From: Spirochaeta africana DSM 8902
Lineage (GTDB): Bacteria > Spirochaetota > Spirochaetia > DSM-27196 > DSM-8902
DNA: 64,000 nt
Assembly (NCBI RefSeq): GCF_000242595.2
Contig: NC_017098.1
Coordinates: 2,685,501-2,749,500 of the forward strand
Reading direction: 5' to 3'
A model generated the notes under the pieces. It had not been told where the DNA came from and ran no database searches. It saw only the letters and a list, made by a program, of their open reading frames with translations. Of this stretch, positions 44,910-52,901 are shown piece by piece. The translations under genes were made by a program, and so were the position numbers. Numbering within the stretch: the stretch's first letter is position 1; each line of letters begins with the position of its first letter.

Positions 44910-46040
44910 TCAGCGCTTGGAAAAACCTACCGTGTAGGACTGCGGCACCATGATTTCATTCAATGAATCAAGGGCATAATCGTCGGACATCCCGGCAATA
45001 AAATCAAACACCACATTGGCCCGCGGGTCGGGCTCGGTGTGGTAATAGTCGGCCATGGTTGCCGCGTACCGGGAGAAGCCGCGTGCCAGGTTGTTGGCTT
45101 CTGCTGTATACCCCTCAGAATCGAAACCATGACTGGCAAACAGGTCACTCAGGTATTCATACAGAGTGGTCAGCACACGCTCAAAACCCGGGTGCAGATC
45201 CTCCAGCACCTTGCTGCGATAGATATGCCGATAGTTGAATTCCTTCATTTCGAGAAAGGCTTCGTACACCGGGTCTGACAGTGCAATCTTGCCGGTAGCA
45301 TTGCTGGTGTGAATGACATCGGTGACCAGGGTATCAATGATCTCACTATTGCTGCTGCCAAGTACCCTGGCTGGGGAGGCCGGAACCTGGGTATGGTCGA
45401 CGACCCCCAGTCGCAGGGCATCCTCCAGATCCCGCCCGAGGTAGGCGATCTTGTCGCTCATGCGGACTACCGTTCCCTCCCAGGTACAGGGATACTCGCT
45501 GCGGTCTACGATCGCGTTGAGATCCTTTATGGAAAAATCCGGTTCCATCGCCTGCTCGAATTTTTCGCCACAGTGATTCACAATCCCGTCGCGCACCGCA
45601 TGCGTCAGATTCAGGCCCTTGCCATGATTGGTCAGATGGTCCACCACATGCAGCGAATACATCTCGTGCCGAAAACCCTCGACCCCGCGCAGTTTTGCCA
45701 GAATCGTTTCACCGAGATGGCCAAACGGGGTGTGTCCCAGGTCATGCCCCATCCCGATCGCCCAGGCAAGATCGGAATCGAGGTTGAGCGCCCGGCAAAT
45801 CGTGGCAGCAATGGTGGAGACATGCATCACATGCTCGATACGGGTACAGATGTGATCATTTTTCGGGGCAAAGAATACCTGGGTTTTATGCTTCATTCGT
45901 CGAAATGGCGAGGAATGCAGCACCGCGGTGGTATCGCGAAAATACGGCCCCCGCAGGTCCCGGTCTTCGTCAGGGCGCGGTTCACGGCGCTGTCTGAGCT
46001 GTGCTGGGGATAGCGGATTCTCGAAAAACAGGTTTTCCAT
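44910..46040 (-). CDS. dgt: Deoxyguanosine triphosphate triphosphohydrolase-like HD protein
   Basis: A 376-residue HD hydrolase that removes triphosphate from dGTP or other dNTPs. Motifs: FRRMKHKTQVF, RIEHVMHVSTIA, the metal-binding GMGHDLGHTPFGHLGE and DKIAYLGRDLEDA. ATG 46040 was chosen; upstream codons in frame are only TTG. There is no ribosome site, and a -10-like CATGCT lies six bases upstream. The IS left end lies just beyond the -35 box of this gene, so its upstream control region may have been replaced. Confidence 0.9.
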   Translation of the reverse strand: MENLFFENPLSPAQLRQRREPRPDEDRDLRGPYFRDTTAVLHSSPFRRMKHKTQVFFAPKNDHICTRIEHVMHVSTIAATICRALNLDSDLAWAIGMGHDLGHTPFGHLGETILAKLRGVEGFRHEMYSLHVVDHLTNHGKGLNLTHAVRDGIVNHCGEKFEQAMEPDFSIKDLNAIVDRSEYPCTWEGTVVRMSDKIAYLGRDLEDALRLGVVDHTQVPASPARVLGSSNSEIIDTLVTDVIHTSNATGKIALSDPVYEAFLEMKEFNYRHIYRSKVLEDLHPGFERVLTTLYEYLSDLFASHGFDSEGYTAEANNLARGFSRYAATMADYYHTEPDPRANVVFDFIAGMSDDYALDSLNEIMVPQSYTVGFSKR

Positions 46041-46046
46041 GGCCAC

Positions 46047-46075
46047 AGCATGGCGAGAAAACCGCGGCAATGCAA
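46047..46075 (-). promoter_or_regulatory. Predicted promoter of dgt next to the IS end
   Basis: On the minus strand TTGCAT (46070-46075) and CATGCT (46047-46052) are 17 bp apart, and six bases separate the -10 box from the ATG. The -10 match is weak. The IS begins 6 bp upstream of the -35 box. Confidence 0.45.
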
Positions 46076-46081
46076 GTGTTT

Positions 46082-47374
46082 ATGAGTAGTAACAAAACGA
46101 CACCCTGAACCCTACGCAACTATATACTGCCACGGCAATTGCTGCTTCAATTGTCCCGGTGTATACAAATGTCGTTTCCAGACCCGCAGATCCTCCTCCG
46201 GGATGTCCGGATAATGGCTCAGAAATGCCCGCCGGACACACAGGGTTTTCAGCCGGCGCTTCACCAGCTTGGCTGGCAGCCCGGCCCGCTGCCAGCGTTT
46301 TGCGCTTGCTTCCCCCCGCACCCGATACGGCTTGAGAAAATTATGGTACATACGGTACACCTGCACCGACTCCATCGCGTTCTGCACATTGCGCCGGAAG
46401 GTCACTGTCTCGCGCACATAGGCCGCCATGTCCTTACGCAGCTCGCGGTCAAAATTGTCCATCGCAAACATCGGTCCACCTGGCCCGCGATGATGATTTG
46501 AGCTGATGTGCCGCCAGCCAAGGCTCTGGTCACTCAACAGTCGATGGGCTTCTTCGCACCGGCTGATCGCATCGGGATACTCCTTCTTGTTGTCGGTGAT
46601 CAGCTGTACGGGGTCTTCCGGCTCCCATTGCAGCACCAGCCAGGCCATGCTGTGTAAGATCCGGGTAAACGAGGTGATGATCCCGTCCGGAGCCGGGCGG
46701 TAGACCGCCTCCACCTCGGCCTGGCGGATCTTCTGGCGCGGGCTCATCCGGCCGGTGCGGCGGATGGTAACGTGATCCATAGCAAAGAGATACTCGCTGT
46801 CCTTGCCAATCAGGATATGCAGGTTGCAAGGATAATACTGACTCACCTCGAGCGACACAAATCCATCGGCAATCAGATCCTCCGGGGTGGTGAGATACGG
46901 GCGGCACTCGGCATGCAGAGCGATGCAGTTGCGCGCCAGACGACCGACTCGGTTGCGCCTGATTGCCGGGGAGATCCCGCGGTTGCGGTGGGTGGCGGCC
47001 AGACTGACCCGGCTGGAGATGTCGCGGATCAGGTCGCGGTAGGACACGGTACGGTGCACGCGGTAGTCAATCGAGAAAGTGCGCTCGGTGAAAAACCGCT
47101 TGCAGGCGATGCACTGGTAGCGCTGGTGGCTGCCGGCGCAGGCAGTATGCCGTAGACCCTTGCGCCAGAACCAGGTGCCAACCCGTGCTTTTTCAGCCCG
47201 GGTTCGGGTATGATGATGGTGGTGGCGGCAGTCCGGATTGGGACAGAACGGGGGTGTGTGCATTGGCACCTCCTGTAATGGGTTGGTACCTTCTAATACA
47301 CAGAAAATTTACCTGGGGAATCATTTTCACGACAGAAAGAGAAAAAATGCGGGTGTCGTTTTGTTATGACTCAA
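46082..47374. mobile_element. Insertion sequence of about 1.29 kb, family uncertain (IS1/IS1595-like features)
   Basis: Imperfect terminal inverted repeats of about 23 bp (left TGAGTAGTAACAAAACG at 46083, right its complement ending at 47373; two mismatches) enclose one transposase gene. The inner repeat AACGACACCC is shared with the MITE at 42128-42281. By analogy with the MITE the ends are 46082 and 47374. The flanking nonamers (CAAGTGTTT and AGAAGATCA) differ, so no target duplication is visible, which suggests an old insertion or a recombinant copy. Confidence 0.88.
46112..47263 (-). CDS. Transposase with N-terminal zinc ribbons
   Basis: A 383-residue protein. The N-terminus has zinc-binding pairs (CPNPDCRHHHHH and YQCIACKRFF), followed by a helix-turn-helix-like region (RVSLAATHRNRGISPAIRRNRVGRLARN), as in IS1 and IS1595 transposases. 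Candidate DDE residues are Asp in IADGFVSLE, Asp in QLITDNKKEY and Glu in YVRETVTF. The frame is intact, so the element may be active. ATG 47263 was chosen because AGGAGG lies 6 bp upstream. Family assignment needs a database comparison. Confidence 0.82.
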   Translation of the reverse strand: MHTPPFCPNPDCRHHHHHTRTRAEKARVGTWFWRKGLRHTACAGSHQRYQCIACKRFFTERTFSIDYRVHRTVSYRDLIRDISSRVSLAATHRNRGISPAIRRNRVGRLARNCIALHAECRPYLTTPEDLIADGFVSLEVSQYYPCNLHILIGKDSEYLFAMDHVTIRRTGRMSPRQKIRQAEVEAVYRPAPDGIITSFTRILHSMAWLVLQWEPEDPVQLITDNKKEYPDAISRCEEAHRLLSDQSLGWRHISSNHHRGPGGPMFAMDNFDRELRKDMAAYVRETVTFRRNVQNAMESVQVYRMYHNFLKPYRVRGEASAKRWQRAGLPAKLVKRRLKTLCVRRAFLSHYPDIPEEDLRVWKRHLYTPGQLKQQLPWQYIVA

Positions 47375-48000
47375 AGAAGATCACTTGCACTATCGAATAC
47401 CATGGCCGATTGCTGCATTAACCGTCTGCGGCTCTGATGTCCGGCAGCGATCAGGATACAATCTATACCCAATGCCTGCGCTACCTCACTGTCATGGGTA
47501 GTGTCGCCGATTAACACCGTACGCTGGGGATCGCATCCCAGCTCCTGCAAGCTGCGACGGCCACGTTCCAGCTTGCTGCGCGCATGGCGATCGGCAATAC
47601 CGTGAATTGAGCAGAAGTACCCGGCGATACCCAGCCCTGCTACCGCCGGAATCAGGTCGTGTTCGCGGGTAGCCGATAGCACCGACTGTCGGCAGCCATG
47701 CAGTCTTAGCTGCTCCAGCAGCTCGGCGGTTCCCGGCAGCAAACGATAGCTGGACCGGGCAGCCTGGAATCGGGAAAAGAACTCCTCGGCCAGTTGATCG
47801 AACTCGGCCGGATCAAATCCGATGGACTGGTAATACTCGATAATCGGGAAATCAAACACCTCACGGTACTCAGCCAGCTGCAGCTGTGACAGTCCGCGTT
47901 CCTCCAGCAGGGAGTTGGTTATACCCATGGCAATCGCGACATCATCAAGCAGGGTTCCGTTCCAGTCCCAGATAACATGTGAATAGTTGGCAAGCTTCAT
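47371..48000 (-). CDS. HAD-superfamily phosphatase (phosphoglycolate-phosphatase-like)
   Basis: A 209-residue hydrolase. Motif I is WDWNGTLLDD (nucleophile Asp12; the usual second Asp is Asn, as in a known subgroup), with a helical cap, VLSATREHD as motif II and LIGDTTHDSEVAQALG as motif IV. It should dephosphorylate a small sugar or glycolate phosphate. ATG 48000 lies eight bases after a TACAAT box and has no good ribosome site. The TGA stop codon is formed by the terminal repeat of the IS, so the original C-terminus may have been slightly different. Confidence 0.85.
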   Translation of the reverse strand: MKLANYSHVIWDWNGTLLDDVAIAMGITNSLLEERGLSQLQLAEYREVFDFPIIEYYQSIGFDPAEFDQLAEEFFSRFQAARSSYRLLPGTAELLEQLRLHGCRQSVLSATREHDLIPAVAGLGIAGYFCSIHGIADRHARSKLERGRRSLQELGCDPQRTVLIGDTTHDSEVAQALGIDCILIAAGHQSRRRLMQQSAMVFDSASDLL

Positions 48001-48008
48001 TGGAGCCC

Positions 48009-48037
48009 ATTGTAAATAGAGAAGCCCCGCCCGGCAA
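48009..48037 (-). promoter_or_regulatory. Predicted promoter of the HAD gene inside the nrdJ terminator
   Basis: On the minus strand TTGCCG (48032-48037) and TACAAT (48009-48014) are 17 bp apart. The -35 box is part of the hairpin that ends the nrdJ transcript, and the ATG follows the -10 box by eight bases. Confidence 0.55.
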
Positions 48038-48052
48038 GCGGCCGGGTGGGGC
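48013..48052 (-). terminator. Rho-independent terminator of nrdJ
   Basis: On the minus strand a 12-bp stem (GCCCCACCCGGC/GCCGGGCGGGGC with one G-T pair, loop CGCTT) is followed by the T-rich TTCTCTATTT. A second hairpin (GCACCGGT/ACCGGTGC) lies between it and the nrdJ stop codon. Confidence 0.75.
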
Positions 48053-48109
48053 CTGGCACCGGTGAGAAGGTTACCGGTGCGGTCGTATTCTCCCCTGATC
48101 AACGGGGAA

Positions 48110-50575
48110 TTATATATCGCATTGACCGGACATGCAGGCCAGTTCCTGGGCTGCGGTGGTCAGGTCACGCTCCTCGTAGCGATACACCTTCGAGAAATCA
48201 ATATCCGGGAATCCCTTGGCAAGTCGTTCATACTCTTCCCTGGTGATCTCGACATACGGCATCTGGTCATACTGGGCATCGACTGCCGGCAGAAATGCCA
48301 TACCGCCGATTTTGTCCTGGTTTTCCCAGATCCATTTGATAATATCTATCACCTCGTCCGAACGATAGGTGATGGTTACCGAGGGATTGTGTTCGGTATA
48401 ATGCACCTTGTTCTGCAGCCAGTACTCGCACTGCTCGAGCGCCGTGCGGCTGTTGCGGGTGATTGCCGCATCCGGGCTCTTGACCGGGAAGTGCGCTACC
48501 CAGGTGGTGGCATTGGCCACAGTCTGGCCGTTTTCCGGATCCATTGGCACACCTTCATCCTGCAGTACCCGGAAGATCGGGGTATGCGCCCCTACTCGTA
48601 CATTGCGGATATAATAGGGTGCCCAGCGCGCGTGCAGCCCGGAGGCGCTGTTCATGAGCTGACTGGAGTTCCCCGAGGGCTTGACCGCCGTAACCGATGC
48701 CGACTGGTTGATGCCCAGCTTCTCGGCATATATGCGATTGGTCTCGACCGCTACATATCGCAGGCGGCTTTGTACATCCGGATCCTGACAGGCCGGACTG
48801 TCCATCTGTCCGTTCAGGTCTACCCCCAGCAGGCGTTCCTCTTCACAGTTTTGCTGCCATTGCGGCCGCAGGCCGGGGAAATTGGTCGCCATCGACTGGA
48901 TCGAACCGAGGATCGTCGCCATCTCGACCTTGTTCTTCAAGCTCTCGAAGGTATCGTCGGCGCGCGCAATTGCACTGGTAAGGTTGCAGAACTGGAAAGG
49001 GCGCAGGATGATTTCGCCACACGGATTGGTGCCGAACTCGGCCTCTGCGCGTCGCGCCGGGCGATTGTCCACTGCGGCACGGCGGTTAAAGATGCCCGGC
49101 TCGCCGCGACCGGACTGAACCATATCCAGTACAAAGGTTGCGATCTCCTGCTGACTCAACTCCCGATTTGGCCACACCGCCGAGTTGTTGGCATTCCAGC
49201 GCTGCCCGTTGGTATGCCAGAAATCGCCGTCTTTGCAGTGGCGCATCTCGGCATCATCGTAGTCAAACAGACTGATCATTGCAGTACGGCGCACCCCGCC
49301 GGACACAGCTGCCCCGCCGACAGCACACATAATGTCATGCGCATCCAATGAGGTCAGAAACCCACCTTGTCGCGCGATTACACGCTGCTTGGCAAAGTTG
49401 ATCATCTGCCGCAGCGGCTCGGGACCCGAGGCACGCCCACCCTTGATCTTGAGGGGCGCGCCAGCCGGTCGAACCTCGGAATAGTCGAAATCTATATCCT
49501 CACCAGCAAACCAGGTCTTGAGTGCGGTACGCAGCGCCTCGGCCCAGCCTTCACTGGTGTCCTGCACCACATAGGTGCCGCGATGGGTGCCATTCTGGCG
49601 CTGGATGCGCGGCATGCATTCAATGTACTTCCGCTCGACACTGTAGCCTACCCCGCAGCCGTTCATGCTGATGATCAGGGCCTCGACAAACGAGTCGATG
49701 CTGTCAACAGGCAGATAGGAACAGTTATAGATAGCGATATTACTGCGCTCAGCAGGTGCCCCAGCCATTGCCAGCAATCGCATGGATGGCATCACCTTCA
49801 TCTCCAGAATTCCCCGGCGCAGACGCTCGTACACCGCGTCCTCCAGCCGATTCTTAGAGATCTCACGCAAGTAGCCGACAGCCCGGTCAACCGTTTCTAC
49901 CCAGGTCTCGCGGCGTCCAAGATCATAGTTGAATCGCGAGTATTTGTCGTAAAACTGGAATTTCTGAATCTGGGTCGGGAAGTATTTGTCCGACTCGGCA
50001 AACGCATTCTTGACCTCGTCCGGGACCGGACGATCCTTGCGCATCTTTTCGTGCTCGGCACGGTACAGTATATACGCCTTGGCTGCTTCATACTCGCCGG
50101 CTGCCTGCAGTACCATCTCGACAATATCCTGGATCTGCTCTACAGTCGGGACATCGTACTTGGCGGCGACAACGTTTACCACCTGATTGGTGAGTTCCTC
50201 TATAGAAACATGATCCGCCGGCTTGGCACTTTGAAAACAGCGTTCCAGGGCATTGGCAATCCGCCCGGCCTCAAACGGCTGCTTGTGTCCATCACGCTTG
50301 AGCACAGCTTCCGGAATCGGGCGTGTGCCGCCGTCAGCCGCAGTATTAGGCGCGCCCGCAGCACCGGCCGCGTTTGCTTTACCGGCCGCGTTTGCTGTAC
50401 CGGCCGCACTAGCAGCAGCCGCAGCACTGGCCGCGCTCGCGCCACTGTTCGCGCTCCCAGTGTCACCCGCAGTATCGACTGCCTTTTTGACATCGCCTGG
50501 CTCGGCGTCAAGTTGCAACTGACGCACCGCGATGCGGGCGCCGTTGGATTTATCGTGTGTCGTGGTCTCCGCCAT
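48110..50575 (-). CDS. nrdJ: Adenosylcobalamin-dependent ribonucleotide reductase (class II)
   Basis: An 821-residue enzyme that reduces ribonucleotides with adenosylcobalamin as radical source, without oxygen. After an Ala-rich N-terminal insert made of 18-bp repeats (about 50346-50460) comes an ATP-cone (IPEAVLKRDGHKQPFEAGRI), then the catalytic barrel with NCSYLPVDS, FGTNPCGEIIL with nearby FCNLTS, and GVDLNGQMDSPACQ; the C-terminus CMSGQCDI supplies the redox cysteine pair. ATG 50575 follows GGGGGGAG. Two NrdR-box-like sequences lie upstream. No cobalamin riboswitch fits in the short leader. Confidence 0.94.
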   Translation of the reverse strand: MAETTTHDKSNGARIAVRQLQLDAEPGDVKKAVDTAGDTGSANSGASAASAAAAASAAGTANAAGKANAAGAAGAPNTAADGGTRPIPEAVLKRDGHKQPFEAGRIANALERCFQSAKPADHVSIEELTNQVVNVVAAKYDVPTVEQIQDIVEMVLQAAGEYEAAKAYILYRAEHEKMRKDRPVPDEVKNAFAESDKYFPTQIQKFQFYDKYSRFNYDLGRRETWVETVDRAVGYLREISKNRLEDAVYERLRRGILEMKVMPSMRLLAMAGAPAERSNIAIYNCSYLPVDSIDSFVEALIISMNGCGVGYSVERKYIECMPRIQRQNGTHRGTYVVQDTSEGWAEALRTALKTWFAGEDIDFDYSEVRPAGAPLKIKGGRASGPEPLRQMINFAKQRVIARQGGFLTSLDAHDIMCAVGGAAVSGGVRRTAMISLFDYDDAEMRHCKDGDFWHTNGQRWNANNSAVWPNRELSQQEIATFVLDMVQSGRGEPGIFNRRAAVDNRPARRAEAEFGTNPCGEIILRPFQFCNLTSAIARADDTFESLKNKVEMATILGSIQSMATNFPGLRPQWQQNCEEERLLGVDLNGQMDSPACQDPDVQSRLRYVAVETNRIYAEKLGINQSASVTAVKPSGNSSQLMNSASGLHARWAPYYIRNVRVGAHTPIFRVLQDEGVPMDPENGQTVANATTWVAHFPVKSPDAAITRNSRTALEQCEYWLQNKVHYTEHNPSVTITYRSDEVIDIIKWIWENQDKIGGMAFLPAVDAQYDQMPYVEITREEYERLAKGFPDIDFSKVYRYEERDLTTAAQELACMSGQCDI

Positions 50576-50580
50576 CACTC

Positions 50581-50628
50581 CCCCCATATATAGTGTGATA
50601 TTTAGCAACCTAACACAATCAACAGCGG
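50581..50628 (-). promoter_or_regulatory. Possible tandem NrdR boxes upstream of nrdJ
   Basis: Against the consensus ACACwATATwTwGTGT, the site at 50581-50596 (minus strand ACACTATATATGGGGG) matches 13 of 16 positions and the site at 50613-50628 (plus strand ACACAATCAACAGCGG) matches 11 of 16. They are 32 bp apart start to start, the spacing usual for paired NrdR boxes. The first also contains the ribosome site, so the match is partly constrained. Confidence 0.45.
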
Positions 50629-50648
50629 TATTCAAGGAGATCACCCCC

Positions 50649-50714
50649 GTAAAGCCGCTTTTTTGCTGCGATTTTACGGATGATCATCGAGCTGAAATAT
50701 GCTACCATGAGCGC
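50649..50714 (+). promoter_or_regulatory. Inverted repeat and -10-like box upstream of the second LacI-type gene
   Basis: CCGTAAA (50649-50655) and TTTACGG (50674-50680) form an inverted repeat, followed by the palindrome GATGATCATC (50680-50689). TACCAT (50703-50708) lies six bases before ATG 50715 with no ribosome site; the -35 region is weak. Either repeat could be the regulator's own operator. Confidence 0.4.
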
Positions 50715-51740
50715 ATGCCAGCACGAGTCAGCATCATAACAGTCGCAGATGCCGCCGGGGTCTCTACAGCCACGGTCAGCCAGGCCCTGCGTGGCATCGG
50801 GCGTATGAGTGACGAGACCCGACAGCATGTGCTGGCGGTTGCTGAACAGCTCGGATACCGACCAAACGCACTGGCACAGCGATTCGTCCGTCAGCGGGCG
50901 GATGCTATCGGTTTCCTGCTGGATGGTGAACCCGATCAGGCATTCCACAATCCGTTCTGGTTCGAGATCATCAATGGCGCGCATGCGGTCTGTGCCGAGC
51001 ACGACATGACCCTGGTGCTGCTGCACCCGGCTATGGTTGCGCAGAAAGGCGGGTTCGATGTTCTGTTCCAGGAAAAACGTATTGATGGCCTGCTGTTTCC
51101 GGATACGCCGGAGCATGCTGACTGGCGTCGTACCGCCATGAAATCGAGCTGCCCGTTCGTGGCGCTGGGGCAGCCACAGGTTCCATCGCCGCACAACTGG
51201 GTCGACATCGATAATCAGGCGGCCGGGCGTTTTATGTACCATCAGATAGCAGCACGCGGCTATCGGCGGCCAGTATTCATTTCCGGACCGGCAGATATCG
51301 GAATCGGCACCGATCGCTGGCGCGGTTTTCAGGCAGCTGCCCGGGCATCCCGCCCCGGCACACTGGGAGCGAGGCTGTGTGCCGCCGCCTCCACCACCAA
51401 CGCAGCCCGGGAGACAACCGTATCCGCACTGCAGGCAGAACCCGACTGCGACGTAATCGTGACCAGCCATAATATCATCGCCCAGGGGGCACTGCAGGCG
51501 GCACAACAGCTGGGGCACCGGGTCCCCGAGGATCTCGGGTTGATCACATTCGACAGTTATCCACTGGCAGCACACAGCGATCCCAGGGTTGCAGCGGTTG
51601 ACATGGATATGTACGGCCTGGGCTCAAATGCGGTACGGGTGCTGCTGGAAATCCTGCACCGGCCGGATGGTCACTGGCCTGTACAGCACATGCTGCATCT
51701 CTACCGGATGCAGGATGGCGAAAGCCTGCCGCACCGGTAG
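50715..51740 (+). CDS. LacI-family transcriptional regulator
   Basis: A 341-residue regulator with an N-terminal helix-turn-helix (VADAAGVSTATVSQALRGIGRMS), hinge LGYRPNALAQRFVRQ and a sugar-binding-type sensor domain (FWFEIINGAHAVCAEHDMTLVLLHP; C-terminal EDLGLITFDSYPLAAHSDPRVAAVDMDMYGLGSNA, of which the first part is the usual effector loop). No sugar genes adjoin it: nrdJ is divergent and the pfl genes lie downstream on the other strand, so its target is unknown. Codon 1 is ATG 50715; upstream in-frame sequence is not protein-like. Confidence 0.88.
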   Translation: MPARVSIITVADAAGVSTATVSQALRGIGRMSDETRQHVLAVAEQLGYRPNALAQRFVRQRADAIGFLLDGEPDQAFHNPFWFEIINGAHAVCAEHDMTLVLLHPAMVAQKGGFDVLFQEKRIDGLLFPDTPEHADWRRTAMKSSCPFVALGQPQVPSPHNWVDIDNQAAGRFMYHQIAARGYRRPVFISGPADIGIGTDRWRGFQAAARASRPGTLGARLCAAASTTNAARETTVSALQAEPDCDVIVTSHNIIAQGALQAAQQLGHRVPEDLGLITFDSYPLAAHSDPRVAAVDMDMYGLGSNAVRVLLEILHRPDGHWPVQHMLHLYRMQDGESLPHR

Positions 51741-51748
51741 ACCCGAGG

Positions 51749-52081
51749 TTATTCGGCGGCTACCAGCAGCCGGTTGTATGACCCGCCGGGCAGCAGATGC
51801 AGCCGTACCCGCTTGGGCCGGCCGATTCGTTCGACAGCCTTCAGACTCAGCTCGACCGTTCCGATGCGACACTCATTCCGCTGATCCACGATCCCGTACA
51901 CCGAGTAGCCCTGCCCTTCCTGATAGGTTGCCGGGTTTTCACCGTATACGATTTCGACAACCGTCTCGGTCATCATCAGGCCAATATCAAGGCCGTCATT
52001 CGGGTTGATCACTATTCGCTTTTCGGGAAAAGAGAAATCTGCCAGTACATGCAAAAAATCGGTTTCCAGTATTCCAGGCAT
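51749..52081 (-). CDS. Hypothetical protein
   Basis: A 110-residue protein I do not recognise. It has no signal peptide, membrane segment or cysteine motif; it is predicted mostly beta (FSFPEKRIVINPNDGLDIGL, VVEIVYGENPATYQEGQGYSVYGIVD, RPKRVRLHLLPGG). ATG 52081 has CAGGAG upstream, which together with the reading frame supports a real gene. It lies 58 bp downstream of pflA on the same strand and could be co-transcribed with pflBA. Confidence 0.6.
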   Translation of the reverse strand: MPGILETDFLHVLADFSFPEKRIVINPNDGLDIGLMMTETVVEIVYGENPATYQEGQGYSVYGIVDQRNECRIGTVELSLKAVERIGRPKRVRLHLLPGGSYNRLLVAAE

Positions 52082-52139
52082 CAAGGTCTCCTGAGAGTAT
52101 TGTTACGGCTCCACGCCTGGAGGTCAAGAAATTCTGCTC

Positions 52140-52874
52140 CTACACCACCGGGAGTCCGCGTTCTGCCACAACCGTGCGCAGCTGCTGCATAACCTCGTCC
52201 GAGGGCGGCTGCACCCCTTTCAGCGGATACTGCTCCCCAAGGGCTTCCCATTTATGGACACCCATCTCATGGTACGGCAGCAGTTCAACGCGCTGCACCG
52301 ATGGAAACTGTGACACAAAATGTCCGAACCGATCTGCATGGGCCAGATCATCGGTATAGCCAGGTACAATCACGTGTCGCACCCAGACCGGCAGCGAGCG
52401 ACGATCCAGCTCACGCATGAATTCGAAGACCCGGGTGTTGGGGACCCCGATGTACTCACGGTGAATCTCATCGTCCATGTGCTTGATATCCAGCAGCACC
52501 AGATCGGTGTGATCCAGGACCTCGGCCACCGGTCCCTGCACCGCAGCATAGCCCGAGGTGTCAAGCGCAGTATGAATCCCCTCTGCCTGGCAGGCACGGA
52601 ACAGCTCCGCCACAAAGCCCGCCTGCAGCAGCGGTTCCCCGCCGGTTGCGGTTACCCCGCCGCCCGATCCCTGAAAATAGGGCCGGGCTCGACGGATGTT
52701 CTGCATAATATGGGACAGGGTGTAGCTGCGACTGTGCCGGGTGGTCCAGGTGTCCCGGTTGTGACAGAACTTGCAGCGCAGGGGGCAGCCCTGGAAAAAG
52801 ATAACATATCTGATTCCCGGGCCATCCACGGTTCCCATGCTCTCAAAACTGTGAATCCCTGCGGTACATTCCAT
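52140..52874 (-). CDS. pflA: Pyruvate formate-lyase activating enzyme
   Basis: The 244-residue radical-SAM enzyme generates the glycyl radical on PflB. The [4Fe-4S]-binding cysteines are in GCPLRCKFCHNRDTW, and GGGVTATGGEPLLQ is the SAM-binding GGE region; DTSGYAA and LLDIKHMDDEIH are typical of PflA. ATG 52874 has GGGAGG upstream. It lies 27 bp downstream of pflB on the same strand, as in most pfl operons. Confidence 0.96.
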   Translation of the reverse strand: MECTAGIHSFESMGTVDGPGIRYVIFFQGCPLRCKFCHNRDTWTTRHSRSYTLSHIMQNIRRARPYFQGSGGGVTATGGEPLLQAGFVAELFRACQAEGIHTALDTSGYAAVQGPVAEVLDHTDLVLLDIKHMDDEIHREYIGVPNTRVFEFMRELDRRSLPVWVRHVIVPGYTDDLAHADRFGHFVSQFPSVQRVELLPYHEMGVHKWEALGEQYPLKGVQPPSDEVMQQLRTVVAERGLPVV

Positions 52875-52901
52875 CCTGGCCTCCCGGCAGCACGCCGGCG
52901 G

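Noticed and set aside
46073-47383. 9-bp target duplication around the IS
   Set aside because: CAAGTGTTT and AGAAGATCA differ, and no other offset gives a convincing direct repeat.
46071-47389. 8-bp inverted flanks of the IS (TGCAAGTG left, CACTTGCA right)
   Set aside because: They lie at unequal distances from the two ends (5 and 9 bp), the right one codes for the HAD C-terminus, and the MITE lacks them; probably chance.
50576-50714. Cobalamin riboswitch upstream of nrdJ
   Set aside because: The 139-bp gap is too short, lacks the B12-box sequence, and the probable transcript leader is shorter still.
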